49,742 nt of DNA, from positions 1 to 49,742 of the forward strand of contig CAIJOA010000029.1 of NCBI GenBank assembly GCA_903822185.1, read 5' to 3'. A model generated the notes under the pieces. That model was given only the letters and a program-made list of their open reading frames with translations. It made no database searches and was not told the DNA's origin. Positions 8,296-16,162 of this stretch are shown here, piece after piece (position 1 is the first letter of the stretch; each line of letters starts with the position of its first letter). The position numbers and the translations under genes are program-made. This stretch comes from an uncultured Rhodospirillales bacterium (GTDB taxonomy: Bacteria > Pseudomonadota > Alphaproteobacteria > ATCC43930 > CGMCC-115725).

Positions 8296-8661
8296 GTGAA
8301 ACCGCTGAATATCCTTCTTGTCGAAGATGACGGCCTCATCGCGATGCTGCTGACGCAGATGCTCGAGGATAGGGGGCATTCCATCTGTGCTTCGGCGGCG
8401 ACCGAGGCTGAAGCGATTGAAGCGGCGCTGGCGCATAAACCCGAACTGATCATTTCCGACAGCCGGCTGCGCGTCGGCGACGGCGTGGCGGCGATCACGG
8501 AAATCCTGCGTCACCAAACCGTGCACTATATCTTCGTCAGCGGCGATTCAGCCGCGATCCTTGCGCGTTTTCCGCAGGCAATCGTGCTGCGCAAACCGTT
8601 CCGCGAAGAAGCATTGGTCAAAGCGATCGCAAAGGTGATGGCGGCGGCCGAGCTGACGTAG
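8296..8661 (+). CDS. Single-domain response regulator (CheY-like receiver)
   Basis: This protein of about 121 residues consists only of a receiver domain: acidic pocket EDD at residues 10-12, phospho-acceptor Asp55 in IISDSRLR, the switch Ser in YIFVSGDS, and the conserved Lys in LRKPF. No output domain follows. The GTG at 8296 was chosen because it puts the first beta strand (KPLNILLVEDD) a few residues from the start; an in-frame TTG at 8266 is the alternative, and neither has a strong ribosome site. The gene is convergent with the HisKA_2 kinase that ends 4 nt away, making that kinase a likely partner. Similar stand-alone receivers accompany HWE/HisKA_2 kinases in alphaproteobacteria. Confidence 0.85.
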   Translation: MKPLNILLVEDDGLIAMLLTQMLEDRGHSICASAATEAEAIEAALAHKPELIISDSRLRVGDGVAAITEILRHQTVHYIFVSGDSAAILARFPQAIVLRKPFREEALVKAIAKVMAAAELT

Positions 8662-8665
8662 CGCT

Positions 8666-9706
8666 TTACGCCGTTTTCGGCACGGCGATCGTTACCATCG
8701 TGCCGGGCGATTCCGCCGATAGTGTCACGCGTCCGCCAAGCTGACGCGCCAAGGCCTCGACGATGCTCGTGCCGAGGCCGCTGCGGACCGGCGGTTCGGT
8801 CATCTTGGTGCTGATGCCGATGCCGTCGTCCGACACCGCCAGCCGCCACAGGGTCGCGCTCGATTCATAGCGCACGAACACCGTGCCGCGGGCATTGTCC
8901 GGAAAGGCATATTTAAGGGCGTTGATCACGAGTTCCGTGGCGATGAGGCCCATGCTGACGGCTTCTTCCGAGGTCACGTCGCCGTCGCTGGCCTCGACCT
9001 TGATCGTCACCGGCTGATCTTCGGGAATCATCGAGGCGGCGAGGCTGTCGCATAGCCGCGTCAGATAGGACTCGACGGCGATGCGCGCGCCGAACGCGGC
9101 CGGCTGAAGCTGTTCCTGCACGGTGGCGACGGCGAGAACGCGCTCATGCGCTTCCTTCAAATGGCGTCGCGTGTCTTCCGATTGGACCGTCCGCGCCTTC
9201 AGCAGGATGATGCTGGCGATGATCTGGAGACTGTTATTGACGCGGTGATTGATTTCGCGGAGCAACAGTTCCTTTTGGTGCAGCAACTCGTCTTTTTCGT
9301 TATCGAGGACACGGCGCTCCGTTACGTCCTCGATGGCGACGAGCAGATTGGTGCTGACATTGCTTTCGTCGAAAACCTTGCGCGCATTGAGCAGCATCAC
9401 GCGATGGCCCAATGCCGGCGAGTCCAACTCGATCTCGTAATTCTCGACCGTGGTGTCGTGTGCGAGAATGTCTTCGAACAGTTTCGACAGGGCAGGGATG
9501 TTCCATTGCCCATTGCCGAGCGTACTCAAAGCGCGACCCTCGACCTCGCTGGGCGCGATTCGAAAAGCGGAATAAAAGGAACGGCTCGCGATCAATACAC
9601 GCAGCTGTGCATCGAGAACGATGAGCGGTTCGCGCACCGTATCGACGATCTCTTGCGCCAGCGTACGCCGGCCCGCGGCATTACCTGTCGAGTTTTCGCT
9701 GGTCAT
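8666..9706 (-). CDS. PAS-containing HisKA_2/HWE-type sensor histidine kinase
   Basis: This 346-residue kinase without membrane segments has an N-terminal PAS domain (about 20-130, ending in the typical IEDVTERR), a HisKA_2 dimerisation helix with phospho-acceptor His154 in REINHRVNNSLQ, and an ATP-binding domain with ELVINALKYAFP (N box), SDDGIGI (G1) and SGLGTSIVEALARQLGG (G2). It is therefore a cytoplasmic sensor, of the kind used in light, redox or general stress signalling in alphaproteobacteria. The gene is convergent with the receiver gene at 8296-8661, and their stops are 4 nt apart. GGGGA lies six bases before ATG. Confidence 0.9.
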   Translation of the reverse strand: MTSENSTGNAAGRRTLAQEIVDTVREPLIVLDAQLRVLIASRSFYSAFRIAPSEVEGRALSTLGNGQWNIPALSKLFEDILAHDTTVENYEIELDSPALGHRVMLLNARKVFDESNVSTNLLVAIEDVTERRVLDNEKDELLHQKELLLREINHRVNNSLQIIASIILLKARTVQSEDTRRHLKEAHERVLAVATVQEQLQPAAFGARIAVESYLTRLCDSLAASMIPEDQPVTIKVEASDGDVTSEEAVSMGLIATELVINALKYAFPDNARGTVFVRYESSATLWRLAVSDDGIGISTKMTEPPVRSGLGTSIVEALARQLGGRVTLSAESPGTMVTIAVPKTA

Positions 9707-9809
9707 ATTTAGTCCCCAGCGAACCCTATAGGACTATATGCCTCCGCCCTAATGAATACGGCCCCGCCCCGTCCCGGCTCGCGAATACCCTGGCGCGTGG
9801 CTTAGGGCG

Positions 9810-9965
9810 TCAGCCGCTTGGCGCGTGTTCTTCGATCTTCTCGGCGACGGCCTCGCAAACCGCGGCCAGTTCCCACAATTCGCGCTGTAGTAAGATGTCT
9901 TGTGCGGCTTCGGCGCGTGCCGAAAACGCATTCGCCTGTTCCAACCAGAAATCGGCGTCGATCAT
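9810..9965 (-). CDS. Small acidic helical protein, 51 aa
   Basis: A 51-codon reading frame starts with ATG at 9965 behind a strong AAAGGAGG ribosome site and ends with TGA at 9812-9810. The product begins MIDADFWLEQANAFSARAEA, is rich in Ala, Glu and Leu, is predicted mostly helical by eye, and contains one Cys. It has no signal peptide or membrane segment. It lies alone between the porin terminator and the upstream region of the HisKA_2 kinase, on the same strand as both. No family is recognised. The ribosome site and codon use are the main support. Confidence 0.6.
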   Translation of the reverse strand: MIDADFWLEQANAFSARAEAAQDILLQRELWELAAVCEAVAEKIEEHAPSG

Positions 9966-10024
9966 GACAGCCTCCTTTGGTGCTTATCCAGAAGGCTGCA
10001 CCCCGAATATGGCCATAGCGAGGC

Positions 10025-10061
10025 AAAAAAATCCCCGGCCAGGGGGTAACTGGCCGGGGAT
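10025..10061 (-). terminator. Rho-independent terminator of the porin gene
   Basis: A perfect stem, ATCCCCGGCCA (10031-10041) with TGGCCGGGGAT (10051-10061), has a 9-nt loop and is followed on the minus strand by a run of seven T. It lies 30 nt after the porin stop. Confidence 0.9.
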
Positions 10062-10090
10062 ATCCGCGGAAAAAAGCGGTGCGTTCGAGA

Positions 10091-11596
10091 CTAGAAGTTG
10101 AACTGCGAGCGCAACGCGACGGCGTTGAAGCTTGCACCGATATTGCTGCCGAGCGGTGAACCCGCGACGACCGCGCCTTGCTTCTTGTTGATGTCGCCAT
10201 GAAGGACGTTCAGCATGAAGCGCATGTTGGTGTTCGGGTACCAGTTCAGGCCGACCGTATAGACGGTCTGCTTGCCGCCGGCGACGCCGTTGGTGCTGGC
10301 GGTGGTGGTGCCGGGGGTGAAGAGGTCGTTGAGATCGACGACGCTGAAACGCGCCGCGGCTTCCCACGCGCCCCAAGTGCCCGACTTCCACGAGAAGGGG
10401 TTGTTCGGGACGATGGTGCCATAGGCGCCGGTCGACGGATTGTACTTCCGCGATTCACCGGTGATCGTGTAGCTGCCTTGGACATAACCGCCGTTGAAGT
10501 TCAGGGCGGAGAGGCCCTGACGCGTCACGTTGTAGTGGAAGTATTCCGCCTGCGCGAAGGCGCTGCCGAGGCCGCCGGCGAGTTCTGCGCCGAACACGCT
10601 GGCATCCTTGACCGGGTTGGTCGCGGTGCCGATGGCACCGGTGTTGATGATCGAGGTCGGATCGACGCGCAGTTCCGGCCGGTCGCTGAAGCTGGTGACC
10701 GAGCGCACGTTGGCTGTCGTCGGCGGCTTGATCAGGCCTTCGACGTTGCCGCCGATATGGAACGAATAGTTCGCGTCCTGCAGGACCTGATAGGTCGCGC
10801 GGGCGGTGGCGCCGAACTGTTCCGGTATGCCGTGTGTCGTGTTGGCGGCGGGGCCGGTGCCATAGATGCCGACCCAGGCGCGATCGTTGTTCCAGCGCGC
10901 ACCGAAAGCGGAACGGTTGTCGCCGGCCGCGAGGTTGGCGGCAATGACCTGCGCCGACGAGCGTTCCATGAACATGATGTCGTTCGAGCTCGTCGCTTCG
11001 TCGAGCGTGAAGGGCACGTCCTGGTAGCCGAGGTCGAAGTGGAACGGGGCGATGCCGTTGTAGGTGATGTAGGCGTTTTCGAGAACGGTGTTCGCGCCGC
11101 TATCCGTCGAGCCACCCAGATCGAAAATCAGGTTGTAGCCCCAATCGTTCAGGAATTTGCCGGTCACGCCAAGGCGCGCGCGCCGTGCGTTGACGCCGCT
11201 ATGCAGCGCCTGTGGCGCGCTGAAGGTGGAGCCGGGATGATAGTCATAGGCGCCGATATCGAAATTCAACCGGCCGGTGATCGCCAGCGTATTGGCCCCG
11301 TCCGCGGTCGAGAAAGTCGGGCGGTTGTTCGGCATCGTGACGACGACGCCATTGCTCGAGAGAGCGGGCGCTGCCTTCAACTGATTGACGGTCGCCGTAG
11401 CTTGCGCCTGGCTTTGCTGCGTCTGGATGACTTGGCCTTGCAGGTTCTGCAGCTGTTGATTCACAGCGCGGAGCTGGTCTTGCAGGGCTTGGATCTGGGC
11501 GTTGACGGCGCCGTTCGACTGCGCCATCGCCGGTGCTGCCATCGCGAGCGCGCTGCCAATAGCGACGCTGCCAAGAAGGTAGCTTCTAAGCGACAT
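10091..11596 (-). CDS. Outer-membrane porin, phosphate-selective O/P type
   Basis: The 501-residue precursor has a signal peptide (MSLRSYLLGSVAIGSALAMA, cleaved after the APAMA region), then a short coiled-coil-like Gln-rich stretch (about residues 28-65: IQALQDQLRAVNQQLQNLQG), and a long beta-barrel ending in the typical C-terminal Phe (RSQFNF). The barrel part resembles the O/P (OprO/OprP) family: GRLNFDIGAY, ARLGVTGKF, and a late YTVGLNWYPNTNMRFMLNV segment. Such porins pass phosphate, polyphosphate or other anions, but specificity cannot be assigned. The inner ATG at 11596 is used because AAGGAAGAAG precedes it and the signal peptide starts there. It is followed by a strong terminator and is probably monocistronic. 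Confidence 0.88.
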   Translation of the reverse strand: MSLRSYLLGSVAIGSALAMAAPAMAQSNGAVNAQIQALQDQLRAVNQQLQNLQGQVIQTQQSQAQATATVNQLKAAPALSSNGVVVTMPNNRPTFSTADGANTLAITGRLNFDIGAYDYHPGSTFSAPQALHSGVNARRARLGVTGKFLNDWGYNLIFDLGGSTDSGANTVLENAYITYNGIAPFHFDLGYQDVPFTLDEATSSNDIMFMERSSAQVIAANLAAGDNRSAFGARWNNDRAWVGIYGTGPAANTTHGIPEQFGATARATYQVLQDANYSFHIGGNVEGLIKPPTTANVRSVTSFSDRPELRVDPTSIINTGAIGTATNPVKDASVFGAELAGGLGSAFAQAEYFHYNVTRQGLSALNFNGGYVQGSYTITGESRKYNPSTGAYGTIVPNNPFSWKSGTWGAWEAAARFSVVDLNDLFTPGTTTASTNGVAGGKQTVYTVGLNWYPNTNMRFMLNVLHGDINKKQGAVVAGSPLGSNIGASFNAVALRSQFNF

Positions 11597-11770
11597 AAGT
11601 TCTTCTTCCTTTGTTCTAAGTGAATATCCCCGAGATCGGCAACGCGCATGGCGCTGCAAATCGAGGGCGATCCTAGGAAGGGCTTATGACGGTTGGCGGA
11701 AGCTTCGATGACGCAGCGATGACAGCGAAGAGAGTCTCAATCGCTGTGGCGTTAGAGACACAACATAAGA

Positions 11771-11798
11771 AAGCCGCTGTAACAATTGGCAGCGGCTT
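11771..11798 (-). terminator. Probable terminator downstream of infA
   Basis: An 8-bp inverted repeat, AAGCCGCT (11771-11778) with AGCGGCTT (11791-11798), is followed on the minus strand by TTCTTATGTTG. It lies about 65 nt after the infA stop. The U tract is imperfect. Confidence 0.5.
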
Positions 11799-11861
11799 AT
11801 GATCGTCTGAAAGAAAGGAAGCGCGCCGATTTCTTGCGCTCGGCGCGGACGCTGTCGTGTG

Positions 11862-12134
11862 TTAGCGGCGCCAGTTCGGCCGGCGCGGCGCAGCGGCGGG
11901 GGCGGCGGCTTTTTCGTCCTTGTGGCGGAAATTGATCCGGCCCTTGGTCAAATCATAGGGAGTCATCTCGAGCGTGACGCGATCGCCCGCGAGAATACGA
12001 ATCCGATTCTTCTTCACGCGGCCCGACGTGTAGGCGAGCGTTTCGTGGCCGTTATCGAGTTTGACGAGAAAGCGCGCATCCGGAAGACGCTCCAGGACGG
12101 TGCCGTCGAATTCCAACATTTCTTCTTTCGCCAT
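11862..12134 (-). CDS. infA: Translation initiation factor IF-1
   Basis: The 90-residue protein is an S1-like OB fold: [31 protein letters not shown], and [30 protein letters not shown] are the canonical IF-1 segments. IF-1 binds the ribosomal A site during initiation. The usual length is about 72 residues; the extra 18 C-terminal residues ([20 protein letters not shown]) form a basic, Ala/Pro-rich tail. Tails of this sort occur in additional IF-1 copies of some alphaproteobacteria, so this may not be the only infA. Codirectional with cspA upstream, with about 200 nt between, so probably separately transcribed; both are RNA-binding OB-fold proteins. Confidence 0.92.
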   Translation of the reverse strand: MAKEEMLEFDGTVLERLPDARFLVKLDNGHETLAYTSGRVKKNRIRILAGDRVTLEMTPYDLTKGRINFRHKDEKAAAPAAAPRRPNWRR

Positions 12135-12302
12135 GATGGCCTCCTCGGAAAGTTATTGAAGCCCGCAAGAGACGATGCGCGGTCTCGCCCCTTGTGACGG
12201 GGGAGCGGATCGAGACGCAGCGAATGGAGAGAAAGATAGTAGAGCGTGTCGGGGCTGGCGGCGATTCTTCAATCGGTATCGCGCCTCGACATAAAGCAGA
12301 GA

Positions 12303-12325
12303 GGGACGGCGCCAGGCGCCGTCCC
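12303..12325 (-). terminator. Candidate hairpin terminator after the cold-shock gene
   Basis: An 8-bp stem, GGGACGGC with GCCGTCCC and a GC-rich 7-nt loop, lies 8 nt beyond the stop of the cold-shock gene. No proper U run follows on the minus strand, so termination is uncertain. Confidence 0.45.
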
Positions 12326-12333
12326 GTCATCCG

Positions 12334-12540
12334 TTAGGCGTTCTTCAGATTGACGGCCGAAACCTTGCCCTGCTGACCCTTTTCGAGATCGAAGGACACT
12401 TTCTGACCTTCGTTCAGGGTGCCGAGGCCGGAGACTTGCACTGCCGAGATGTGAACGAAAACGTCTTTCGCGCCATCATCGGGCTGAATGAAGCCATAGC
12501 CCTTCATCGAATTGAACCACTTAACTGTACCAACGGACAT
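12334..12540 (-). CDS. Cold-shock domain protein (CspA family)
   Basis: The 68-residue protein is a single cold-shock domain with both RNA-binding motifs: [11 protein letters not shown] (RNP1) and DVFVHISAV (RNP2). It should bind single-stranded RNA or DNA and melt RNA secondary structure. The ATG at 12540 starts [11 protein letters not shown], the standard N terminus, after a GGAAGGGA ribosome site; an upstream in-frame ATG would add seven non-conserved residues. About 170 nt of non-coding sequence lie upstream, enough for the long structured 5' leader typical of csp mRNAs, but I could not define a promoter with confidence. Confidence 0.93.
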   Translation of the reverse strand: MSVGTVKWFNSMKGYGFIQPDDGAKDVFVHISAVQVSGLGTLNEGQKVSFDLEKGQQGKVSAVNLKNA

Positions 12541-12863
12541 ATTGTGTCCCTTCCATAACAAAATACCGCGCCACGCATGTGCCGCGGATCAAAGCGCGAG
12601 TTGGATGGGACCTGGTGTGGCTCGGTAGAGCGTAACTAAGTGGCCGACCCAAGGTCGATTGACCTCGTAGATATGGGCTTACAACCCTTGTTTATCAAGA
12701 ACAAAAGGCGACTTCCGGGATGCCGGGGCCTGTTGCGGCCATGCCCGCCGGGCTAGAATCCGGCGGGGACGGGTGGCGAAAGCTGCTCAATCCTCGCGAA
12801 CTCGTGTCTTGCGGCAGGCAGCGGCGCGGCCTGATATCACGCGGCCAACAGGGAGAAACGACC

Positions 12864-13778
12864 ATGAAGCCCATTGCTTTCGCCATTTTTGCCGCAGGAA
12901 CGCTGGCTTTTGCCGGCGGCGCCCAGGCGCAACAGATCGACTATGCCAAGGTCGATGTCAAAACCACGGATCTCGGCCATCAGACCTACATGCTGGAAGG
13001 CGCGGGCGGCAACGTCACCTTCGCCGTCGGCAAGGACGGGGTCATTATGGTGGATTCCCAATTCGCGCCGATGCACGACAAGCTGAAAGCCGCCATCGCG
13101 GCCGTGACCAATCAGCCGGTCAAATACGTCGTGAACACCCATTTCCACGGCGATCATACCGGCGGCGACGAAGCCTTCGCCAAGGACGGCGCAACCGTCG
13201 TCGCGAACGAGAACGTCAAGAAGCGGCTGGCCAGCGGTTCGATCAACGGCTTGACCAACGCCAAGACCGACGGCGTCACCGGCCAGGCGCTGCCCTCGAA
13301 GACCTACGGCTCGGCACTGACGCTCAGCGTCAAAGGCCGTTCGGCGCAGCTGCACCATGTCCTCAACGCCCATACCGACGGCGACACCTATGTCGTCTTC
13401 AAGGACGCGAACGTGATCTCGACCGGCGATACGGTGACGCTCGGCCGCTATCCGAATATCGATTTCGCCAATGGCGGTAACATCAAAGGCATGATCGCCG
13501 CCTGCGATGCCTATATCGCGATGGCCGATGCCAAGACCAAGATCGTCCCCGGTCACGGCAACCTGACCGACAAGAAAGGCATGCAGGCTTATCGCGCCAT
13601 GCTGGTCGCGGCGCGCGACCGCATGAAGAAGCTGATTAAAGAAGGCAAGAGCGAGCAGGACGTCATCGCCGCCAAGCCCTTCGCCGATTTCGACAAGCAG
13701 GTCGGCGCCAACGACCAGTCTAGCACCAACTTCATCCGCGTGGTTTATAACTCGCTGAAGCCCGCGAAGAAGATGTAA
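12864..13778 (+). CDS. Secreted metallo-beta-lactamase-fold hydrolase
   Basis: The 304-residue protein has a signal peptide (MKPIAFAIFAAGTLAFAGGA, with a cut near AQAQ) and a metallo-beta-lactamase fold. The main zinc motif is NTHFHGDHTGG (HxHxDH), followed by a later His in LHHVLNAHTDGD, an Asp in STGDTVTLG, and a last His in VPGHGN. This subgroup of periplasmic MBL proteins includes lactonase-like and quinoprotein-relay-associated hydrolases as well as some class B3-like enzymes; true beta-lactamase activity cannot be deduced. The ATG at 12864 was chosen for GGGAGAAACG upstream and for the signal peptide. A strong terminator follows at 13805. Confidence 0.85.
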   Translation: MKPIAFAIFAAGTLAFAGGAQAQQIDYAKVDVKTTDLGHQTYMLEGAGGNVTFAVGKDGVIMVDSQFAPMHDKLKAAIAAVTNQPVKYVVNTHFHGDHTGGDEAFAKDGATVVANENVKKRLASGSINGLTNAKTDGVTGQALPSKTYGSALTLSVKGRSAQLHHVLNAHTDGDTYVVFKDANVISTGDTVTLGRYPNIDFANGGNIKGMIAACDAYIAMADAKTKIVPGHGNLTDKKGMQAYRAMLVAARDRMKKLIKEGKSEQDVIAAKPFADFDKQVGANDQSSTNFIRVVYNSLKPAKKM

Positions 13779-13804
13779 GCCGGCGCTCTCATCGCCGTTC
13801 GATC

Positions 13805-13836
13805 AAACCCTCTCCGCCCCGCGGAGAGGGTTTTTC
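13805..13836 (+). terminator. Rho-independent terminator after the MBL gene
   Basis: AAACCCTCTCCGC pairs with GCGGAGAGGGTTT across a 3-nt loop, and a TTTTTCTTT run follows. It starts 27 nt after the stop codon. Confidence 0.9.
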
Positions 13837-13939
13837 TTTATACGAAGGTGCTGCCGAGCGGCGATGGATAAGCTTGCAGCTATCGCTGATGCGTTAGTAC
13901 CATCGACATTAACGTCGAAAGACATTCATGGGGGAAATG

Positions 13940-14680
13940 ATGTCGGATTTAGCTGGAATAGACGATCAACGTCTCACCTTACCGCTTAGACCAGCGTATG
14001 CCTTTGGCGAAGAGCATGGATTGAGCGACGAAATCAGCGCGATCGAGACAATGAAAATCGATTGGAAATCGTCGTACACCTCGACTGTCCGACGTGGTTT
14101 CATCGTAGCTCTTTTTGAGAAGAACGGTATTTTTGAAGAATTCAAAGAGAAGCATTGGCCTTCAGGAAATACATCCTGGGGCGAAACATTGCGAAAGAGA
14201 CTTCTTAGAATAAAGCAGGATTTTGACGAGTATCGTTCAACTGGTGAAGGGCCTGTTGCGGAAGCAGATGATGAAGAAGATCTCGGTGATCAGCAGTTCG
14301 CGGCAGAAAATGATCTACGCGACTTTCTCGCCGAGAATCTCTCGCGCATCGAACCGGGGCTTCGACTTTATTCGGGGGAAAAGTCTGGGGTCGAGTTTGC
14401 CATCGATGGCGGAAGAATTGATCTGCTTGCGATCGACAAAAACGATAAATTCGTCGTCATCGAGCTAAAGCTCGGAAAAGGTCGGAATAGGACACTCGGA
14501 CAAATTCTCTACTATATGGGATGGGTTGACACCCATTTTGGTAATGGACCGTGCAGAGGCATTATCCTTGCTAAGGAAATTCCCACTGAACTCACGCTTG
14601 CGGTTAAACGCGTTCCTGGGATTTCGCTTCATCGCTACAAAATGAGTGTAACCGTGGAGTTGGTTGCGCCTATTTCCTAG
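13940..14680 (+). CDS. PD-(D/E)XK nuclease-like protein (NucS C-terminal-like)
   Basis: The protein has 246 residues. The N-terminal half (about 1-120) is charged and of unknown type. The C-terminal half has the restriction-endonuclease-like core: Glu in AENDLRDFLAENL, then GGRIDLLAIDKNDKFVVIEL followed by K (the D...E-x-K catalytic pattern), then RTLGQILYYMGWV, as in the nuclease domain of NucS/EndoMS-like proteins. It may cleave DNA, but the partner and substrate are unknown. The region is visibly AT-richer than its neighbours and uses codons such as AAA, AAT and TTT freely, which suggests recent transfer. It stands alone, preceded by a strong terminator. ATGs at 13928, 13937 and 13940 are possible; GGGGG five bases before 13940 favours the last. 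Confidence 0.75.
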   Translation: MSDLAGIDDQRLTLPLRPAYAFGEEHGLSDEISAIETMKIDWKSSYTSTVRRGFIVALFEKNGIFEEFKEKHWPSGNTSWGETLRKRLLRIKQDFDEYRSTGEGPVAEADDEEDLGDQQFAAENDLRDFLAENLSRIEPGLRLYSGEKSGVEFAIDGGRIDLLAIDKNDKFVVIELKLGKGRNRTLGQILYYMGWVDTHFGNGPCRGIILAKEIPTELTLAVKRVPGISLHRYKMSVTVELVAPIS

Positions 14681-14787
14681 GCCGAATAGAGCGAAAGCGT
14701 TGCGAGCGGCCAAGCGGGGGCGGTACGATGTGGGCAAGCGGCGGCGAAATCGCCGACACGATAAAGACGTTTACGGGGGAAACAGAC

Positions 14788-15795
14788 ATGACGATGAAGA
14801 CGCTTGCGGTTGCGGCCGCGCTCTTGGTTTCGGCGACGGCGGCGAAGGCCGAGGAACTCAACCTGCTGCTCGGCACGACATTGCCGCCGGGCGTTCATCT
14901 CAACATGCGGGTGCTGCATCCCTGGGCCGAGCGTATCAACGCGCAGGGCAAGGGCGTCGTTCATATCGACGTGCGCGACGGGTCGGAGATCGCCAGCCTC
15001 GCCAATTTCTATTCGCGGGTTCAGGACGACGTGATCCAGATTTCCTGGGGCCTGCAGTCGGCCATCGCCGGCAAGTTCCCGCGCACCGCCGTCGGCGCCT
15101 TGCCCTTCGAGGTCGATAAGGCCGAAGAAGGCTCGGTCGCGCTCTGGCGCATCTATCAGGCCGGCTTGCTGGATGCCGAATACGATACGGTTCATCCGCT
15201 GTTCATGACCACGTTGCCGCCATCCGGCTTTCACATGGCGAAGCCGATGAAGACGCTCGAGACACTGGCGGGGCTGAAGGTCGCCATTGGCTCGAAGACG
15301 TCGGGCGACATCATCACCCATATGGGCGGTGCGCCGCTTGCCATGATCACCAGCGACTATTACACCGCCATCCAACGCGGCATGGTCGATGGCGCCAATG
15401 TGCAATGGACGGCGATGCAGCCGTTCAAGCTTTATGAAGTGACCTTCTATCACGTCGAAGCGTCGCTGGGCGCATCGACCGGCATGGTCTTCATGAACAA
15501 GAAAAAATACGAAGCGCTGTCGCCGGCGGTGCGCAAAATCCTCGATGACAATTCCGGCGAGGCGCAGAGCCGCTTCTATGGCAAGTTCTGGGATGACGTC
15601 GATAACGAAGGCCGCGACATGGTCAAGGCTATGGGCGATAAGCATCAGATCGTGACCCTGCCGCCCGCGATCGAAGCCAAGTGGCGCAAGGACGTCGAGC
15701 CGGTTACGACCGACTGGGCGAAATCGACGCCCGATGGCGAGAAGGTTCTCGCTGCCTTCCGCGCTGAGACGGCGAAGGTCAAGGCAGGGAAGTAA
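14788..15795 (+). CDS. TRAP transporter solute receptor, DctP family (orphan)
   Basis: The 335-residue exported protein has a signal peptide (MTMKTLAVAAALLVSATAAK) and a DctP-type periplasmic binding fold. Characteristic parts are LHPWAERINAQGKG, a DDVIQISWGLQSA segment, the sugar-acid-binding helix region LAGLKVAIGSKTSGDII, YYTAIQRGMVDGA, and the end NSGEAQSRFYGKFWDD. TRAP receptors deliver organic acids to a DctQ/DctM membrane pair, but no such genes are near, so it must rely on a distant transporter or act in sensing. It is a paralogue of the receptor at 25699-26709 (shared LHPWAE, GKGVV, IDVRDG, NSGEAQSR). The start has GGGGGA eight bases upstream. Confidence 0.88.
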   Translation: MTMKTLAVAAALLVSATAAKAEELNLLLGTTLPPGVHLNMRVLHPWAERINAQGKGVVHIDVRDGSEIASLANFYSRVQDDVIQISWGLQSAIAGKFPRTAVGALPFEVDKAEEGSVALWRIYQAGLLDAEYDTVHPLFMTTLPPSGFHMAKPMKTLETLAGLKVAIGSKTSGDIITHMGGAPLAMITSDYYTAIQRGMVDGANVQWTAMQPFKLYEVTFYHVEASLGASTGMVFMNKKKYEALSPAVRKILDDNSGEAQSRFYGKFWDDVDNEGRDMVKAMGDKHQIVTLPPAIEAKWRKDVEPVTTDWAKSTPDGEKVLAAFRAETAKVKAGK

Positions 15796-15804
15796 TCTTT
15801 ACGA

Positions 15805-15849
15805 CGTCATTGCGAGCCCCTTCTTGAAGAGGGGGCGAAGCAATCCATT
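15805..15849. repeat. Family D repeat (CGTCATTGCGAGC...GAAGCAATCC), short form
   Basis: CGTCATTGCGAGCCCC faces GGGGGCGAAGCAATCC around a short centre; it starts 9 nt after the TRAP receptor stop. The longer, duplicated form is at 26820-26895. Confidence 0.75.
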
Positions 15850-15867
15850 CTGCAGCTAAGTACGAAG

Positions 15868-15941
15868 TTCACCACGAAGACACGGAGGGGCACGGAGGAA
15901 AAATTCTTCTCCGTGTCCTTCGTGTCTCCGTGGTTATTCTT
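15868..15941. repeat. Family A long palindrome, copy 2
   Basis: Arms TTCACCACGAAGACACGGAG... (15868-15900) and its near complement (15904-15935) are separated by 3 nt, with TTATTCTTT after the right arm. This matches 65-150 and 18898-18975. Confidence 0.85.
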
Positions 15942-15965
15942 TGAGAGAGTTGGCAGGACTATCAA

Positions 15966-16063
15966 GCGCCCCTCGACTTCGCTCGGGGTGAGGATACGAG
16001 CGTGGGCTGCTTTGCAAAGCCACGCACCTCTTTCACCTCACCCCGAGCGAAGTCGAGGGGCGC
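15966..16063. repeat. Family B palindrome, complete copy
   Basis: The 28-nt arms 15966-15993 (CGCCCCTCGACTTCGCTCGG core) and 16036-16063 are perfect complements. The 42-nt centre contains GGCTGCTTTGCAAAGCC, an inner hairpin. Confidence 0.9.
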
Positions 16064-16097
16064 ACGGCTTGTTTGCCTAATCTCGTTCGTCGATATA

Positions 16098-16145
16098 CTG
16101 GATTGCTTCGCTACTCCTGAGCTTGTCGAAGGGCGCAATGACGAT
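16098..16145. repeat. Mosaic of family D and family C repeat ends
   Basis: GGATTGCTTCGC (the end of family D) is joined directly to CCTGAGCTTGTCGAAGGGCG (an arm of family C) and then to CAATGACG (the family D outer end). It appears to be a family C arm inserted into, or recombined with, a family D element. Confidence 0.6.
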
Positions 16146-16162
16146 AGAAGGGAACGCCGGTC

